Source: Curtobacterium sp. MCPF17_002
GTDB lineage: Bacteria > Actinomycetota > Actinomycetes > Actinomycetales > Microbacteriaceae
Reading direction: 5' to 3'
NCBI RefSeq assembly: GCF_003234115.2
Contig: NZ_CP126251.1
Location: 2,294,001 to 2,358,000, forward strand
Length of the DNA: 64,000 nucleotides
The notes below the pieces were generated by a model that saw only the letters and a list, made by a program, of their open reading frames with translations, did not search any database and had not been told where the DNA came from. The stretch's first letter is position 1. Every line of letters starts with the position of its first letter. A program made the position numbers and the translations under genes. Below, piece by piece: positions 8,545 to 16,988 of this stretch.

Positions 8545-9074
8545 GACTCGGCCGTCACCGGTGCGAGGGCGCTCCACGGGAAGGTGATCCACCCGTCGAC
8601 ACGGCGCCACACGTGGTCGGGCTCGAGCACGGTGCCGGGCTTCGAGTACAGGCAGGCACTGCGGACGTCGGCGCCGGCGTTCCGCACGATGTCGACGACC
8701 AGGCGGAGGGTGCGGCCGGAGTCGGACACGTCGTCGACGATGAGCACGCGCTTGCCGGCGAGGCTCGGCGCGTCGAGCGCGGGCGACAGGATCACGGGCT
8801 CGTCGAGGCGCTGCTCGACGTCGGTGTAGAACTCGACGTTGATCGAGCCGCACTCCTTGGTGCCGAGCGCGTAGGCGACCGCGCCGGCGATGATCAGGCC
8901 GCCGCGGGCCACGGCGACGACGACCTCGGGCTCGAAGCCGGAGGACAGCACGTCCTTGGCGAGCAGGCGGGCCGCGTCACCGAACTCGAGCCATCCGAGC
9001 ACCTCGGGCCCGCTCGTCACGGTCACGGTCGAGGGAGCCTGGGCGGGTGACCCGGAGTCGCTGCTGATCGGCAT
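8541..9074 (-). CDS. Phosphoribosyltransferase, purine-salvage-like
   Basis: 177 residues. Type I phosphoribosyltransferase fold with the PRPP-binding loop [14 protein letters not shown] at about residues 110-123 and an upstream [20 protein letters not shown] pyrophosphate loop. Family members in actinobacteria are annotated as hypoxanthine/xanthine/guanine-type transferases; the base specificity is not clear here. ATG start at 9074 lies six bases after a TACCGT box (leaderless). First gene of a tight unit with the S51-like gene and ung. Confidence 0.82.
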   Translation of the reverse strand: MPISSDSGSPAQAPSTVTVTSGPEVLGWLEFGDAARLLAKDVLSSGFEPEVVVAVARGGLIIAGAVAYALGTKECGSINVEFYTDVEQRLDEPVILSPALDAPSLAGKRVLIVDDVSDSGRTLRLVVDIVRNAGADVRSACLYSKPGTVLEPDHVWRRVDGWITFPWSALAPVTAES

Positions 9075-9080
9075 CCGACC

Positions 9081-9086
9081 ACGGTA
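9081..9086 (-). promoter_or_regulatory. -10 box TACCGT of the phosphoribosyltransferase unit
   Basis: TACCGT on the minus strand, six bases before the ATG at 9074. Spacing fits a leaderless mRNA. Confidence 0.5.
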
Positions 9087-9164
9087 CCGGCACGGAGCCC
9101 ACGCCCGCGACCCGCGCGGACCCCCCGGGCGCGTGCGCGCCGACTCGGGCGCCTCCGCACCGGC

Positions 9165-9941
9165 TCAGACGCGGGGCGTGAGCGTGCCGCGCGCGAGCTT
9201 GTGCTGCGCCGACTGCGCCACCGGCCGGATCGTCACGAGGTCGGTGTTCACGTGCGCCGGCAGCTCGACCGAGTGGACGATGGCCTCGGCGACGTCCTCG
9301 GCCACGAGCGGCTCCGGCACGTCGTCGTACACGGCGGCGGCCTTCTCGGCGTCGCCGCGGAACCGGGTCAGCGCGAACTCGTCGGTCTTCACCAGGCCCG
9401 GGGCGACCTCGACGACCCGGAGCGGTTCGCCGTTCAGCTCGAGCCGGAGCGCGGCGACGATGGCGTGTTCGGCGAACTTCGCGGCGTTGTACCCGCCGCC
9501 GTTCTCGTACGCCACGTGCCCGGCCGTGCTCGTGACGGTCACGATGTCGGCGTTCCCGGCGATCGCCCCGCGACGACGCAGCTGCGGGAGGAGGGCGGCG
9601 ATGACCCGCTTCGTGCCGATGACGTTCACCTCGAACATGGCGCGCCAGTCGTCGACGTCGGACGCCTCGACCGATGCCGAGCCGAAGGCGCCGCCGGCGT
9701 TGTTCACCAGGACGTCCACTCCGCCGAGTTCCGCGACCCGCGCGGCGAGCGCCGCGACGTCGTCCCCGTCGGTGATGTCGGCCACGAGGACGTCGGCTCC
9801 GGTCTCGGCGGCGAGCGCCTCGAGCTTCGCCGCACGACGGGCCACGGCGAGGACGTCCCAGCCCCGGGAGCGGAACAGCCGGACGGTCGCCGCCCCGATG
9901 CCCGAGCTCGCTCCGGTGACGACTGCGCGACGAGATGCCAT
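9165..9941 (-). CDS. Short-chain dehydrogenase/reductase (classical SDR)
   Basis: 258 residues. NAD(P)-binding TGASSGIG at residues 9-16, structural NNAG, and the catalytic set with Ser in TVTSTAGH and Tyr-x3-Lys in YNAAKF. The basic residues after strand 2 (VARRAAK) suggest NADP preference. ATG 9941 is chosen because GGAGG lies nine bases upstream; the frame runs further back but across the divergent promoter. The 3' segment AQSAQHKLARGT is typical of YdfG/NADP-dependent 3-hydroxy acid dehydrogenases, but the substrate is not known. Divergent from the acyltransferase gene. Confidence 0.82.
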   Translation of the reverse strand: MASRRAVVTGASSGIGAATVRLFRSRGWDVLAVARRAAKLEALAAETGADVLVADITDGDDVAALAARVAELGGVDVLVNNAGGAFGSASVEASDVDDWRAMFEVNVIGTKRVIAALLPQLRRRGAIAGNADIVTVTSTAGHVAYENGGGYNAAKFAEHAIVAALRLELNGEPLRVVEVAPGLVKTDEFALTRFRGDAEKAAAVYDDVPEPLVAEDVAEAIVHSVELPAHVNTDLVTIRPVAQSAQHKLARGTLTPRV

Positions 9942-10020
9942 GTGGTGATGCCTCCAGGAGACGAGAACGAGGTGAACGTTGATCGGCGGCCGACTGCCCG
10001 CCGACCCCACCGTACCGATC

Positions 10021-10053
10021 CCCCGAGGTCACGATCCGGTAACGTGACCGGGG
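10021..10053. promoter_or_regulatory. Dyad around the acyltransferase -10 box
   Basis: GGTCAC (10027-10032) and GTGACC (10044-10049) form an inverted repeat, extended by CCCC and GGGG outside. It encloses TAACGT (10040-10045), the probable -10 box eight bases before the ATG at 10054. It could be an operator or, in RNA, a hairpin at the very 5' end. Role is inference. Confidence 0.45.
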
Positions 10054-11145
10054 ATGACGACGGATGCCGCCCCTCCAGCGCCCTCGGCGCCCGCCACCGA
10101 GCTCGAACCGGGTCGTGCGAAGCGTCGTATCCCGATGTGGGACACGGCGCGGTTCCTCGCGGTCACACTCGTGGTCATCGGACACGCGATCCAGCGACAG
10201 ACCACGGCGAGCGAGCACGCGCTCGCGCTGTACACGTTCATCTACGCGTTCCACATGCCGGCGTTCGGCGTGATCAGCGGGTACTTCTCGTCCGCCGACA
10301 CCCCGACCGCGAAGCGGATGCGCCGCACGATCACCGACATCGTCGTGCCGTACATCATCATGCAGACGATCTGGACCGTGGTGCAGGCCCTCGTCGAGGG
10401 TGGGAAGAAGTTCAACCCGACCCAACCGACGTGGACGCTCTGGTTCCTGCTCGCCCTCGGGATCTTCAAGCTGATCCTCCCGTACCTCGCACAGCTGCGG
10501 TGGCCGTTGTTCTGGGCGGTCGTGTTCAGCATCGGCGTCGGCTACTTCGACAACGTCGACTCGACCCTGTCGCTGTCCCGGGCGATCAGCCTGCTGCCGT
10601 TCTTCCTGCTCGGCTGGCAGGTGAAGCAGTGGGGCCTGTTCGACCGGTGGTACGACGCACCGCGACGGATCGTGGTGCGGGTCCGTATCGCGGCCGGGGT
10701 GGTGTTCGCGGCGTGGGCGGTGGCGTGTGCGATCTGGATCCCGCAGTTCAAGGAGTTCGACCTCCACCACTGGTTCTTCTACGACGACTCGTACTCGGGC
10801 CTCGGCGAGGACGCCTGGTGGGCGGGAGCCGTGCGCTTCGGCCTGATGCTCCTGGCATCGCTGCTGACGGCGTCGTTCCTGCTGCTCGTCCCGCGCCGGA
10901 ACGTCTGGATCACCCAGTTCGGCGCCGCGACGATGTACGTCTACCTGCTGCACACGTTCCTGCTGTACCCGGTCCGCGAGTCCGGCATCCTCGCGGGTCC
11001 GCACTCGGCATGGCCCTACGTCCTGCTCATGGTCGGGTTCGCCTGCGCGGTGGTGCTGTTCCTCGCGCAGCCGTTCGTCCGGCGTGGGATGCGCTGGTTG
11101 CTCGAGCCGAAGGTCGACTGGCTGTTCCGCCGCGATCCGGCGTAG
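10054..11145 (+). CDS. Acyltransferase 3 family membrane protein
   Basis: 363 residues with about ten hydrophobic segments. N-terminal signature RFLAVTLVVIGHAI carries the conserved His of acyltransferase-3 proteins, which transfer acyl (often acetyl) groups to sugars of surface polysaccharides or other exported molecules. FYAFHMPAF-like text (YAFHMPAFGVISGYF) is the second conserved block, resembling fucose 4-O-acetylase-type members. A cytoplasmic N-tail of about 25 residues is Pro/Ala-rich. Apparently a single-gene unit with a leaderless promoter; no glycan biosynthesis genes adjoin it, so the acceptor is unknown. Confidence 0.82.
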   Translation: MTTDAAPPAPSAPATELEPGRAKRRIPMWDTARFLAVTLVVIGHAIQRQTTASEHALALYTFIYAFHMPAFGVISGYFSSADTPTAKRMRRTITDIVVPYIIMQTIWTVVQALVEGGKKFNPTQPTWTLWFLLALGIFKLILPYLAQLRWPLFWAVVFSIGVGYFDNVDSTLSLSRAISLLPFFLLGWQVKQWGLFDRWYDAPRRIVVRVRIAAGVVFAAWAVACAIWIPQFKEFDLHHWFFYDDSYSGLGEDAWWAGAVRFGLMLLASLLTASFLLLVPRRNVWITQFGAATMYVYLLHTFLLYPVRESGILAGPHSAWPYVLLMVGFACAVVLFLAQPFVRRGMRWLLEPKVDWLFRRDPA

Positions 11146-11147
11146 CG

Positions 11148-11267
11148 GGCCTGGAGGCGCGGCTCGCGTCGGGCGCGCGCGTTACGTCCCGAGGCGGGTG
11201 CGCTGGTACCCGGCCCGCCACCTGCGTACGGTGACGGTGACGCGAAGGCGCGCCGTTCCTCCAGGCC
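11148..11267. repeat. Two family A arms flanking the metY upstream region
   Basis: GGCCTGGAGG just after the acyltransferase stop (about 11149-11158) and CCTCCAGGCC at 11258-11267 are complementary arms separated by roughly 100 bases. The enclosed sequence contains GTTACGTC (11181-11188) and must hold the metY promoter. Elsewhere the arms lie side by side, so this looks like a palindrome opened by, or placed around, other sequence. Confidence 0.5.
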
Positions 11268-11312
11268 GGCGCACGGCGACCCGACGACCGACCGCACCGA
11301 CAGGAGCACGAC

Positions 11313-12644
11313 ATGAGCACGAACGACGCCGCCGCATGGCGGTTCGAGACCACGCAGGTCCACGCCGGCGCGCAGCCGGACCCGACCACGGGTGCCCGCG
11401 CGACCCCGATCTACAAGACGACCTCGTACGTCTTCGAGAACTCGGACCACGCGCGTGACCTGTTCGCCCTGGCGCAGCCGGGCAACATCTACTCGCGCAT
11501 CATGAACCCCACCAACGACGTGGTCGAGCAGCGCGTCGCGGCGCTCGAGGGCGGCACCGGAGCTCTCCTCGTCGCCAGCGGCCAGGCGGCGGAGACCTAC
11601 GCGGTCCTCAACATCGCCGGCGCGGGCGACCACATCGTGTCCTCGTCGTCGATCTACGGCGGCACGTACAACCTCTTCAAGTACACGCTCGCGAAGCTCG
11701 GCATCGAGACCACCTTCGTCGAGGACCAGGACGACGCCGAGGAGTGGCGCCGCGCGGTCCGCCCGAACACGAAGCTGTTCTTCGCGGAGACCATCGGCAA
11801 CCCGCGGATCAACGTCCTCGACATCGCGACCGTCTCCGACATCGCGCACGAGGCCGGCGTGCCGCTCATCGTCGACAACACCATCGCGACGCCGTACCTC
11901 ATCCGTCCGCTCGAGCACGGCGCGGACATCGTCGTGCACTCGGCGACGAAGTTCCTCGGCGGTCACGGCACCGTGATCGGCGGCCTCATCGTCGACGGCG
12001 GGAAGTTCGCCTGGTCCGAGCACGCCGAGCGCTTCCCGGAGTTCAACACGCCCGACCCCTCGTACCACGGCGCCGTGTTCGCGCAGGCCGTCGGCAACGA
12101 GCTGGCGTACATCATCAAGGCGCGCGTGCAGCTGCTCCGCGACCTCGGTGCCTCGAACTCCCCCGACACGGCCTTCGCGCTGCTGCAGGGCATCGAGACG
12201 CTGTCGCTCCGCATCGAGCGGCACGTGTCGAACGCGCAGGAGATCGCCGAGTGGCTCGACCGTCACCCGGACGTGGCGTCGGTGTCCTACGCGGGCCTGC
12301 CGACCTCGCCCTGGTACGCGGCGGCGAACAAGTACGCGCCGAAGGGCGTCGGCGCGGTGCTGTCGTTCGAGCTCAAGGGCGGCGTGCCCGCGGGCAAGGC
12401 GTTCGTCGACAACCTGCAGCTCTTCTCGCACCTGGCGAACATCGGTGACGTGCGCTCGCTGGTGATCCACCCGGCGTCGACCACGCACTCGCAGCTCACG
12501 CCCGAGCAGCAGCTGACCACCGGTGTGACGCCGGGGCTCGTGCGGCTGTCGGTCGGGATCGAGAACATCGAGGACCTCAAGGCCGACCTCGAGGCCGGGC
12601 TCGCCGCGGCCCGTGCGGTCGCCCAGGCGGGTCTCCGGGCGTAG
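11313..12644 (+). CDS. metY: O-acetylhomoserine sulfhydrylase (aminocarboxypropyltransferase)
   Basis: 443 residues. PLP enzyme of the Cys/Met metabolism group that makes homocysteine from O-acetylhomoserine and sulfide. PLP Lys in HSATKFLGGHGT, substrate-phosphate pocket SGQAAE and YSRIMNPTNDVVEQRVAALE typical of the longer OAH sulfhydrylases; length matches that family (about 430), not cystathionine gamma-synthase (about 390). ATG start with AGGAG seven bases upstream. metX, which makes the acetylated substrate, follows in the same direction, with a long hairpin between them. Cytoplasmic. Confidence 0.93.
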   Translation: MSTNDAAAWRFETTQVHAGAQPDPTTGARATPIYKTTSYVFENSDHARDLFALAQPGNIYSRIMNPTNDVVEQRVAALEGGTGALLVASGQAAETYAVLNIAGAGDHIVSSSSIYGGTYNLFKYTLAKLGIETTFVEDQDDAEEWRRAVRPNTKLFFAETIGNPRINVLDIATVSDIAHEAGVPLIVDNTIATPYLIRPLEHGADIVVHSATKFLGGHGTVIGGLIVDGGKFAWSEHAERFPEFNTPDPSYHGAVFAQAVGNELAYIIKARVQLLRDLGASNSPDTAFALLQGIETLSLRIERHVSNAQEIAEWLDRHPDVASVSYAGLPTSPWYAAANKYAPKGVGAVLSFELKGGVPAGKAFVDNLQLFSHLANIGDVRSLVIHPASTTHSQLTPEQQLTTGVTPGLVRLSVGIENIEDLKADLEAGLAAARAVAQAGLRA

Positions 12645-12687
12645 GGCACCGCTCCGCCCGGCCCGGCCCCCGGCCTCGGCCCGCAAA

Positions 12688-12747
12688 ACGCAACGTCGGC
12701 GGATGCCCGCAGAGGTATCCCGCTGCGAGCAGTCGCCGACGTTGCGT
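12688..12747. terminator. Long hairpin between metY and metX
   Basis: Perfect 14-bp arms: ACGCAACGTCGGCG (12688-12701) and its complement (12734-12747). The 32-base loop folds again through CGCAG and CTGCG. No T-run follows. It would end metY transcription or be a repeat element of its own; which one cannot be told here. Confidence 0.6.
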
Positions 12748-12846
12748 GTTGCGAGCGGAGCCAGCCGACCGACCCGACCACGTGCCCTGGAGCCGACGAC
12801 GCGCCGAGCGTGACGTAACACGGCGGCCGTGGGGCGCGCCTCCCGG

Positions 12847-12852
12847 CAGACT
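12847..12852 (+). promoter_or_regulatory. -10-like box CAGACT before metX
   Basis: CAGACT lies seven bases before the metX ATG, a leaderless arrangement. The octamer GACGTAAC (12812-12819) lies near the -45 region and is the exact complement of GTTACGTC upstream of metY. Confidence 0.35.
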
Positions 12853-12859
12853 GGACCCG

Positions 12860-14062
12860 ATGGACTGGCAGACGACCCCCGAGGACTCCGTGCCGTCCAC
12901 CCTCGTGCCCGGCACCGAACTCGGCACGCTCGGGAAGCCGCCCGTCACCGGAGCCTGGCGACCCGGTGACCACCCCGGTTCCCGGCACTTCGAAGCCCTC
13001 GGCGAGCAGCGGGTCCGCGGCGGCCGGATCCCCACCGTCCGCGTCGCCTACGAGACGTGGGGCGAACTCAACGCCGCGCGGGACAACGCCGTGCTCGTGT
13101 TCCACGCCCTCACCGGCGACTCGCACGTCGCGGGGCTCCCGGGGCCCGGCCACCGGACCGCCGGCTGGTGGGGCGACGTCGTCGGACCCGGCCGGGCCAT
13201 CGACACCGACCGCTGGTTCGTCATCGCCCCGAACATGCTCGGCGGCTGCCAGGGAACGACCGGACCGTCGTCCGTGTCGCCCGACGGCCTGGAGTGGGGC
13301 TCACGCTTCCCGTTCGTCACCGTCCGCGACCAGGTGGCCCTGCAGACGCAGCTCGCCGACCGGCTCGGCATCGACACCTTCGCAGCGGTGGTCGGCGGCT
13401 CGATGGGCGGCATGCACGCGCTCGAGTTCGCGATCGCGCAGCCCGAACGGGTGACCCGGTTGGCGGTCCTCGCGTCGACCCCGCAGACCACGGCGGACCA
13501 GATCGCCGCGAACTCGCTGCAGCGCGCCGCGATCCAGATGGACCCCGCGTTCGCCGGCGGCGACTACTACGAGGCCGATGCCGGCGAGGGACCGCACCGC
13601 GGACTCGCACTCGCACGGCGGATGGCGCTCATGACCTACCGCGCGTCGGACGAGCTCAACAGCCGGTTCGCCCGGTCGTGGCAGAGCGACGTCTCCCCGC
13701 TCGGCGACGACGGCCGGTTCTCGGTGGAGAGCTACCTCGACTTCCACGGCAACAAGTTCACCCGGCGCTTCGACGCGTCCTCCTACGTGACGCTGACGCA
13801 CGCGATGGACTCGCACGACGTGGGCGCCGGTCGCGGCGGGGTCCCGGCGGCGCTCGGCCTGGTGACCGCGCGGACGCTCGTCGTCGGGATCTCGAGCGAC
13901 CGGCTCTTCCCGATCGAGGACCAGCACCGGATCGCTGCCGGCGTGCCGCACACCCTCGACGGAGACCGTGCGGCGGTGATCGAGAGCGAGTTCGGGCACG
14001 ACGGGTTCCTCATCGAGCACGAGGCGGTCGGGGCGCACCTGCGGCGGTTGCTCGACGCGTAG
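12860..14062 (+). CDS. metX: Homoserine O-acetyltransferase
   Basis: 400 residues. Alpha/beta-hydrolase that acetylates homoserine with acetyl-CoA, first committed step of methionine synthesis by direct sulfhydrylation. Nucleophile elbow VVGGSMGGMHALEF, oxyanion and family block LTGDSHVAG, NMLGGCQGTTGPSS, and near the C-terminus VGISSDRLFP and SEFGHDGFL carrying the Asp and His of the triad. ATG 12860 is preferred over upstream in-frame starts because it gives the standard length and follows a -10-like box. Partner gene metY lies upstream in the same orientation. Confidence 0.93.
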   Translation: MDWQTTPEDSVPSTLVPGTELGTLGKPPVTGAWRPGDHPGSRHFEALGEQRVRGGRIPTVRVAYETWGELNAARDNAVLVFHALTGDSHVAGLPGPGHRTAGWWGDVVGPGRAIDTDRWFVIAPNMLGGCQGTTGPSSVSPDGLEWGSRFPFVTVRDQVALQTQLADRLGIDTFAAVVGGSMGGMHALEFAIAQPERVTRLAVLASTPQTTADQIAANSLQRAAIQMDPAFAGGDYYEADAGEGPHRGLALARRMALMTYRASDELNSRFARSWQSDVSPLGDDGRFSVESYLDFHGNKFTRRFDASSYVTLTHAMDSHDVGAGRGGVPAALGLVTARTLVVGISSDRLFPIEDQHRIAAGVPHTLDGDRAAVIESEFGHDGFLIEHEAVGAHLRRLLDA

Positions 14063-14392
14063 CGGGTCGCGGCGCCGCTGGCGCGGCGCCGCTGGCGCGG
14101 CGCCGCTGGCGCGGCGGGAACGGCGCCGCCGGCACGGCGGGAACGGCGCCGCTCGCGCGGCGGGAACCAGGACGGTTCGCGACCCATCGGGACGCAAAAC
14201 GACGGCAGGAGCGGCCGATCGCCCGTTCGCATAGCAGTTGTAATAACGATCGCAGAACCATCCGGTACGGCACCGCGCGCCGAACACCCCCCAACGGGTG
14301 TCGCGCGTGGAATGATGGCGTGGTGCCCCGGCCTGAACCGGGCTCGGTTTTCCCCGGCACCACCAGTTTCCCCGTCACCAACCAGGACATCG
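14063..14392. repeat. GC tandem repeats and AT-rich patch between metX and the sensor kinase
   Basis: No gene. 14071-14112 is three exact copies of the 14-mer GGCGCCGCTGGCGC. 14113-14158 is two copies of a 23-base unit starting GGCGGGAACGGCGCCGC, with a third partial copy to 14167. At 14228-14252 an AT-rich island (GCATAGCAGTTGTAATAACG) stands out and probably holds the promoter of the downstream signalling genes; no exact -35/-10 pair can be assigned. Confidence 0.7.
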
Positions 14393-15550
14393 ATGGACTT
14401 CATCGCACAGGAACGCGACCGCTTGCTGCGGTCGACCACCCGTGTCGTCGGCATCGTGTGCGCGCTCGTCTCCGTCATCGGGATCATCTCCGCGCTCGCG
14501 GTGCCCGTCGTGCCGCTGGTCGGCGCGCTGGCCTGCATCGCGATCATGATCGGCGCGCTGCTGGTCTTCGGGTGGAACAACTCGATCTGGTGGACAGCGC
14601 TCATCCTGGCGGCGGGGCTCGGTTCGCTCGCGCTCCTCCTGTTCGGCGTCGACGACTCCGTCCGCCCGGTCATCGCGTCCGCGGTCGTCCCCCTCGCCGC
14701 CGGCAGCCTGTCGGCCCCGCTCATGGCGCAGCGTGGGCACCCGGTCGGCCTCGGCCTGACGATCGCCACCGGCGGGGTCGTCGTCGTGGCGATCACCTGG
14801 GCGAGCGGCAGCATCCTCGCGGCGCCCGTCACCGGGGCGCTGCTGGGCTGGATCCTCATCGCGGTGGTGACGATCTGGATCTCGCGGAGCATCCCCCGCG
14901 TCGCCCGTCGCATCTACAGCATCGGTACCGCGCACCGCGCCGAACGGCAGGCCAGCGAGACCGAGGCGCAGCGTCGCCAAGGTGCACGGCTCCTGCACGA
15001 CACCGTGCTCGCGACCCTGACCCTCCTCGCCCACTCCGGTGTCGGCGTCTCCGAGCAGGCCATGCGCGAGCAGGCCGCTGAGGACGCCCGGCTCCTCCGC
15101 CACCTCCGCCTCGGTGCCACCCCGCAGCCACAGCAGTCCGGCGACTACTCGCTCACCCGCGAAGAGGAGTCGCCCCTCGGGCAGACCCTCGAATCGGTCA
15201 AGCAGCGCTTCGGACGCATGGGCCTGGAGGTCAGCTGGCACGGCACCGGCCAGGTCCTCCTGCCGACGCACGTGCTCGACGCGTTCCTCCTCGCGCTCGG
15301 CGAGTGCCTCGAGAACGTCCGCCGTCACGCGGGTGTCGGCGAGGCCCACGTCACGATCGTCCACGACAACGAGATGGTCCGCGCGATGGTCACCGACTCC
15401 GGGGTCGGCTTCGAGCTCGGTGAGGTGAGCGCCGAGCGCCTCGGGTTCAAGGAGAGCGTGGTGAACCGCCTCCGCGAGGTCGGCGGCGACGCGAAGCTGT
15501 TCTCCGCGCCGGGTTCCGGCACGACCGTCGTCCTGGAGGCGCCACGATGA
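14393..15550 (+). CDS. Sensor histidine kinase, NarL-type partner
   Basis: 385 residues. Five or six membrane segments span residues about 25-165, with no obvious extracellular domain, so the signal is probably in or at the membrane. A short helix holds the phospho-acceptor LLHDTVLATL (His202), the pattern of HisKA_3-like kinases that pair with LuxR-type regulators. The ATPase domain has the N-box ALGECLENVRRHAG, G1 VTDSGVGFE and G2 PGSGTTV. ATG 14393 with AGGA upstream is chosen; the frame continues 27 codons further without a better site. The stop overlaps the next gene (ATGA) and a response regulator follows. Confidence 0.85.
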   Translation: MDFIAQERDRLLRSTTRVVGIVCALVSVIGIISALAVPVVPLVGALACIAIMIGALLVFGWNNSIWWTALILAAGLGSLALLLFGVDDSVRPVIASAVVPLAAGSLSAPLMAQRGHPVGLGLTIATGGVVVVAITWASGSILAAPVTGALLGWILIAVVTIWISRSIPRVARRIYSIGTAHRAERQASETEAQRRQGARLLHDTVLATLTLLAHSGVGVSEQAMREQAAEDARLLRHLRLGATPQPQQSGDYSLTREEESPLGQTLESVKQRFGRMGLEVSWHGTGQVLLPTHVLDAFLLALGECLENVRRHAGVGEAHVTIVHDNEMVRAMVTDSGVGFELGEVSAERLGFKESVVNRLREVGGDAKLFSAPGSGTTVVLEAPR

Positions 15551-16875
15551 GCCGCGTCCCCGAGGACACCATCAGCCGCGGCCTGCCCGGCGAGCCGGTG
15601 CAGCCCGCTCCGCGCACCCGCCGGGAGGCCCGTGAACGGTACCGGGGCAGCGAACGTCGACAGGCCCGCGGTCTGCCCTCCACCTCGACCGGTGCGCGTT
15701 CGCTGCGGCAGGCAGCCAAGCCGGGGGCATCCCTCGGCGCCGGGTACCTCGGGCTCGGAGCCGCGGTGCTCACCGGCATCCAGGCCGTCGCCGGCATCGT
15801 CTTCTTCCTCATCCGCTGGAACGACTTCACCAACCCGTGGCTGCCCGCCGCGGCGTGGGCGCTGTACCTCATCGCGGCCGTCGGCGTCGGGCTCAGCCTG
15901 CTCAACTACGGCGAGCGGTTGACCGGGCTCGCGTTCGGCCTCATCTGCGTGGTCCTCGGCTGCGTGGTGACGCTCGACTTCGTCGGGATCTGGCCCGAGC
16001 ACGACCTCGTGCACACCGCCTCGGCATCGGTCGCGGCGGCCTTCGCCCTGCTCCCGGTCGCCACGCTGCGGCCCGCTCGGGAGGTCGCGGCGGCCATCGC
16101 CGTCCTCGGCCTCGCGTTCGTCGGGATGTCGATCGCCTCGACGCCGATCACGAGCGACACCCTGCCGGGCCTCGTCTCGACGCTCTCACTCGTGGTGGTC
16201 CCGCCGTCCATCGCGATCTTCGTGGTGCAACGGTTCCGGCAGCTCGTGCAGCGGGAGCTCGACCGCGTCCTCGTGCAGAGCAACGTGCAGGCGCCGCAGT
16301 TCGCGGTCGGCATGCTCGCCTCGGACGAACTCGCCCGGCTCGACCTCGCCGCCGAGAAGCTCCTCGACGCCGTCGCCAACGGCAGCGATCCCCTGCCCCT
16401 GTCGGATGCCTCGGCGTCCGTCGCGGCGTCGCTCGCGACCGAGCTGCGCCTGCACCTCATCGAGGGCCGCCGCGAGACCTGGCTGTACCACGCGATCACG
16501 GAGTCGGACAACCTCGGCCGTTCGGTCAGCGTCGCCGATCCGCAGTCCCTGGCGGGCCACCTCTCCCCCGCGCAACGCGACGGACTCCTGCAGGCGCTGT
16601 GGCAGATGGTCGGTGTGGCCGAGGGACGCGGGTCCCAGGCCGGCTCGCCGGTGGTCTCCGTCACCCTCGGACCGGTCGGCTCCGACGGCCACCCGGTCAC
16701 CGACGAGACCATGGACGTCCCCATCGTGATCGAGTCGCGCGGCGTTCCCCGCCGTCGGCTCGGCCCGACCGCCTGGAGCGCCCTCCAGCGCATCGGCCCG
16801 TACACCGACACCGTGCGGGACGGCGCGCTCCACGTCGTCGCGCACTGCGTCGTCGACCGACATCCGTCGATGTAG
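15547..16875 (+). CDS. Membrane protein, probable non-catalytic partner of the sensor kinase
   Basis: 442 residues, no recognised family. Residues 1-60 are Arg-rich and hydrophilic; about 62-225 hold six hydrophobic segments in the same layout as the preceding kinase; then a cytoplasmic region of about 210 residues begins with a heptad-like helix (RQLVQRELDRVLVQ). The tail region LSPAQRDGLLQALWQMVG resembles the N-box helix of a histidine-kinase ATPase domain, and the following alternating strands resemble the rest of that fold, but the Asn, the DxGxG and the GxG of a working site are missing, as is a phospho-His. I infer a degenerate kinase that pairs with the kinase upstream. Start overlaps the kinase stop by four bases. 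Confidence 0.6.
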   Translation: MSRVPEDTISRGLPGEPVQPAPRTRREARERYRGSERRQARGLPSTSTGARSLRQAAKPGASLGAGYLGLGAAVLTGIQAVAGIVFFLIRWNDFTNPWLPAAAWALYLIAAVGVGLSLLNYGERLTGLAFGLICVVLGCVVTLDFVGIWPEHDLVHTASASVAAAFALLPVATLRPAREVAAAIAVLGLAFVGMSIASTPITSDTLPGLVSTLSLVVVPPSIAIFVVQRFRQLVQRELDRVLVQSNVQAPQFAVGMLASDELARLDLAAEKLLDAVANGSDPLPLSDASASVAASLATELRLHLIEGRRETWLYHAITESDNLGRSVSVADPQSLAGHLSPAQRDGLLQALWQMVGVAEGRGSQAGSPVVSVTLGPVGSDGHPVTDETMDVPIVIESRGVPRRRLGPTAWSALQRIGPYTDTVRDGALHVVAHCVVDRHPSM

Positions 16876-16930
16876 CCGTCGCACGGAACCGGCCCACCCG
16901 AACTGCCGGACACCCTGACCAGCCTGCCCG

Positions 16931-16956
16931 TGTCATGTGCTCCGTCCGCCTAGGAT
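16931..16956 (+). promoter_or_regulatory. Possible promoter of the response regulator gene
   Basis: TGTCAT (about 16931-16936) and TAGGAT (16950-16955) precede the ATG at 16989. The spacing (13) is shorter than ideal, so only the -10 box is reasonably convincing. It would give the regulator a transcript separate from the two membrane genes. Confidence 0.35.
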
Positions 16957-16988
16957 CTGCCACGACTCCCCGTAGAAAGGACGCCACC

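Noticed and set aside
11150..11312. SAM riboswitch before metY or metX
   Set aside because: None of the known SAM-riboswitch cores could be recognised.
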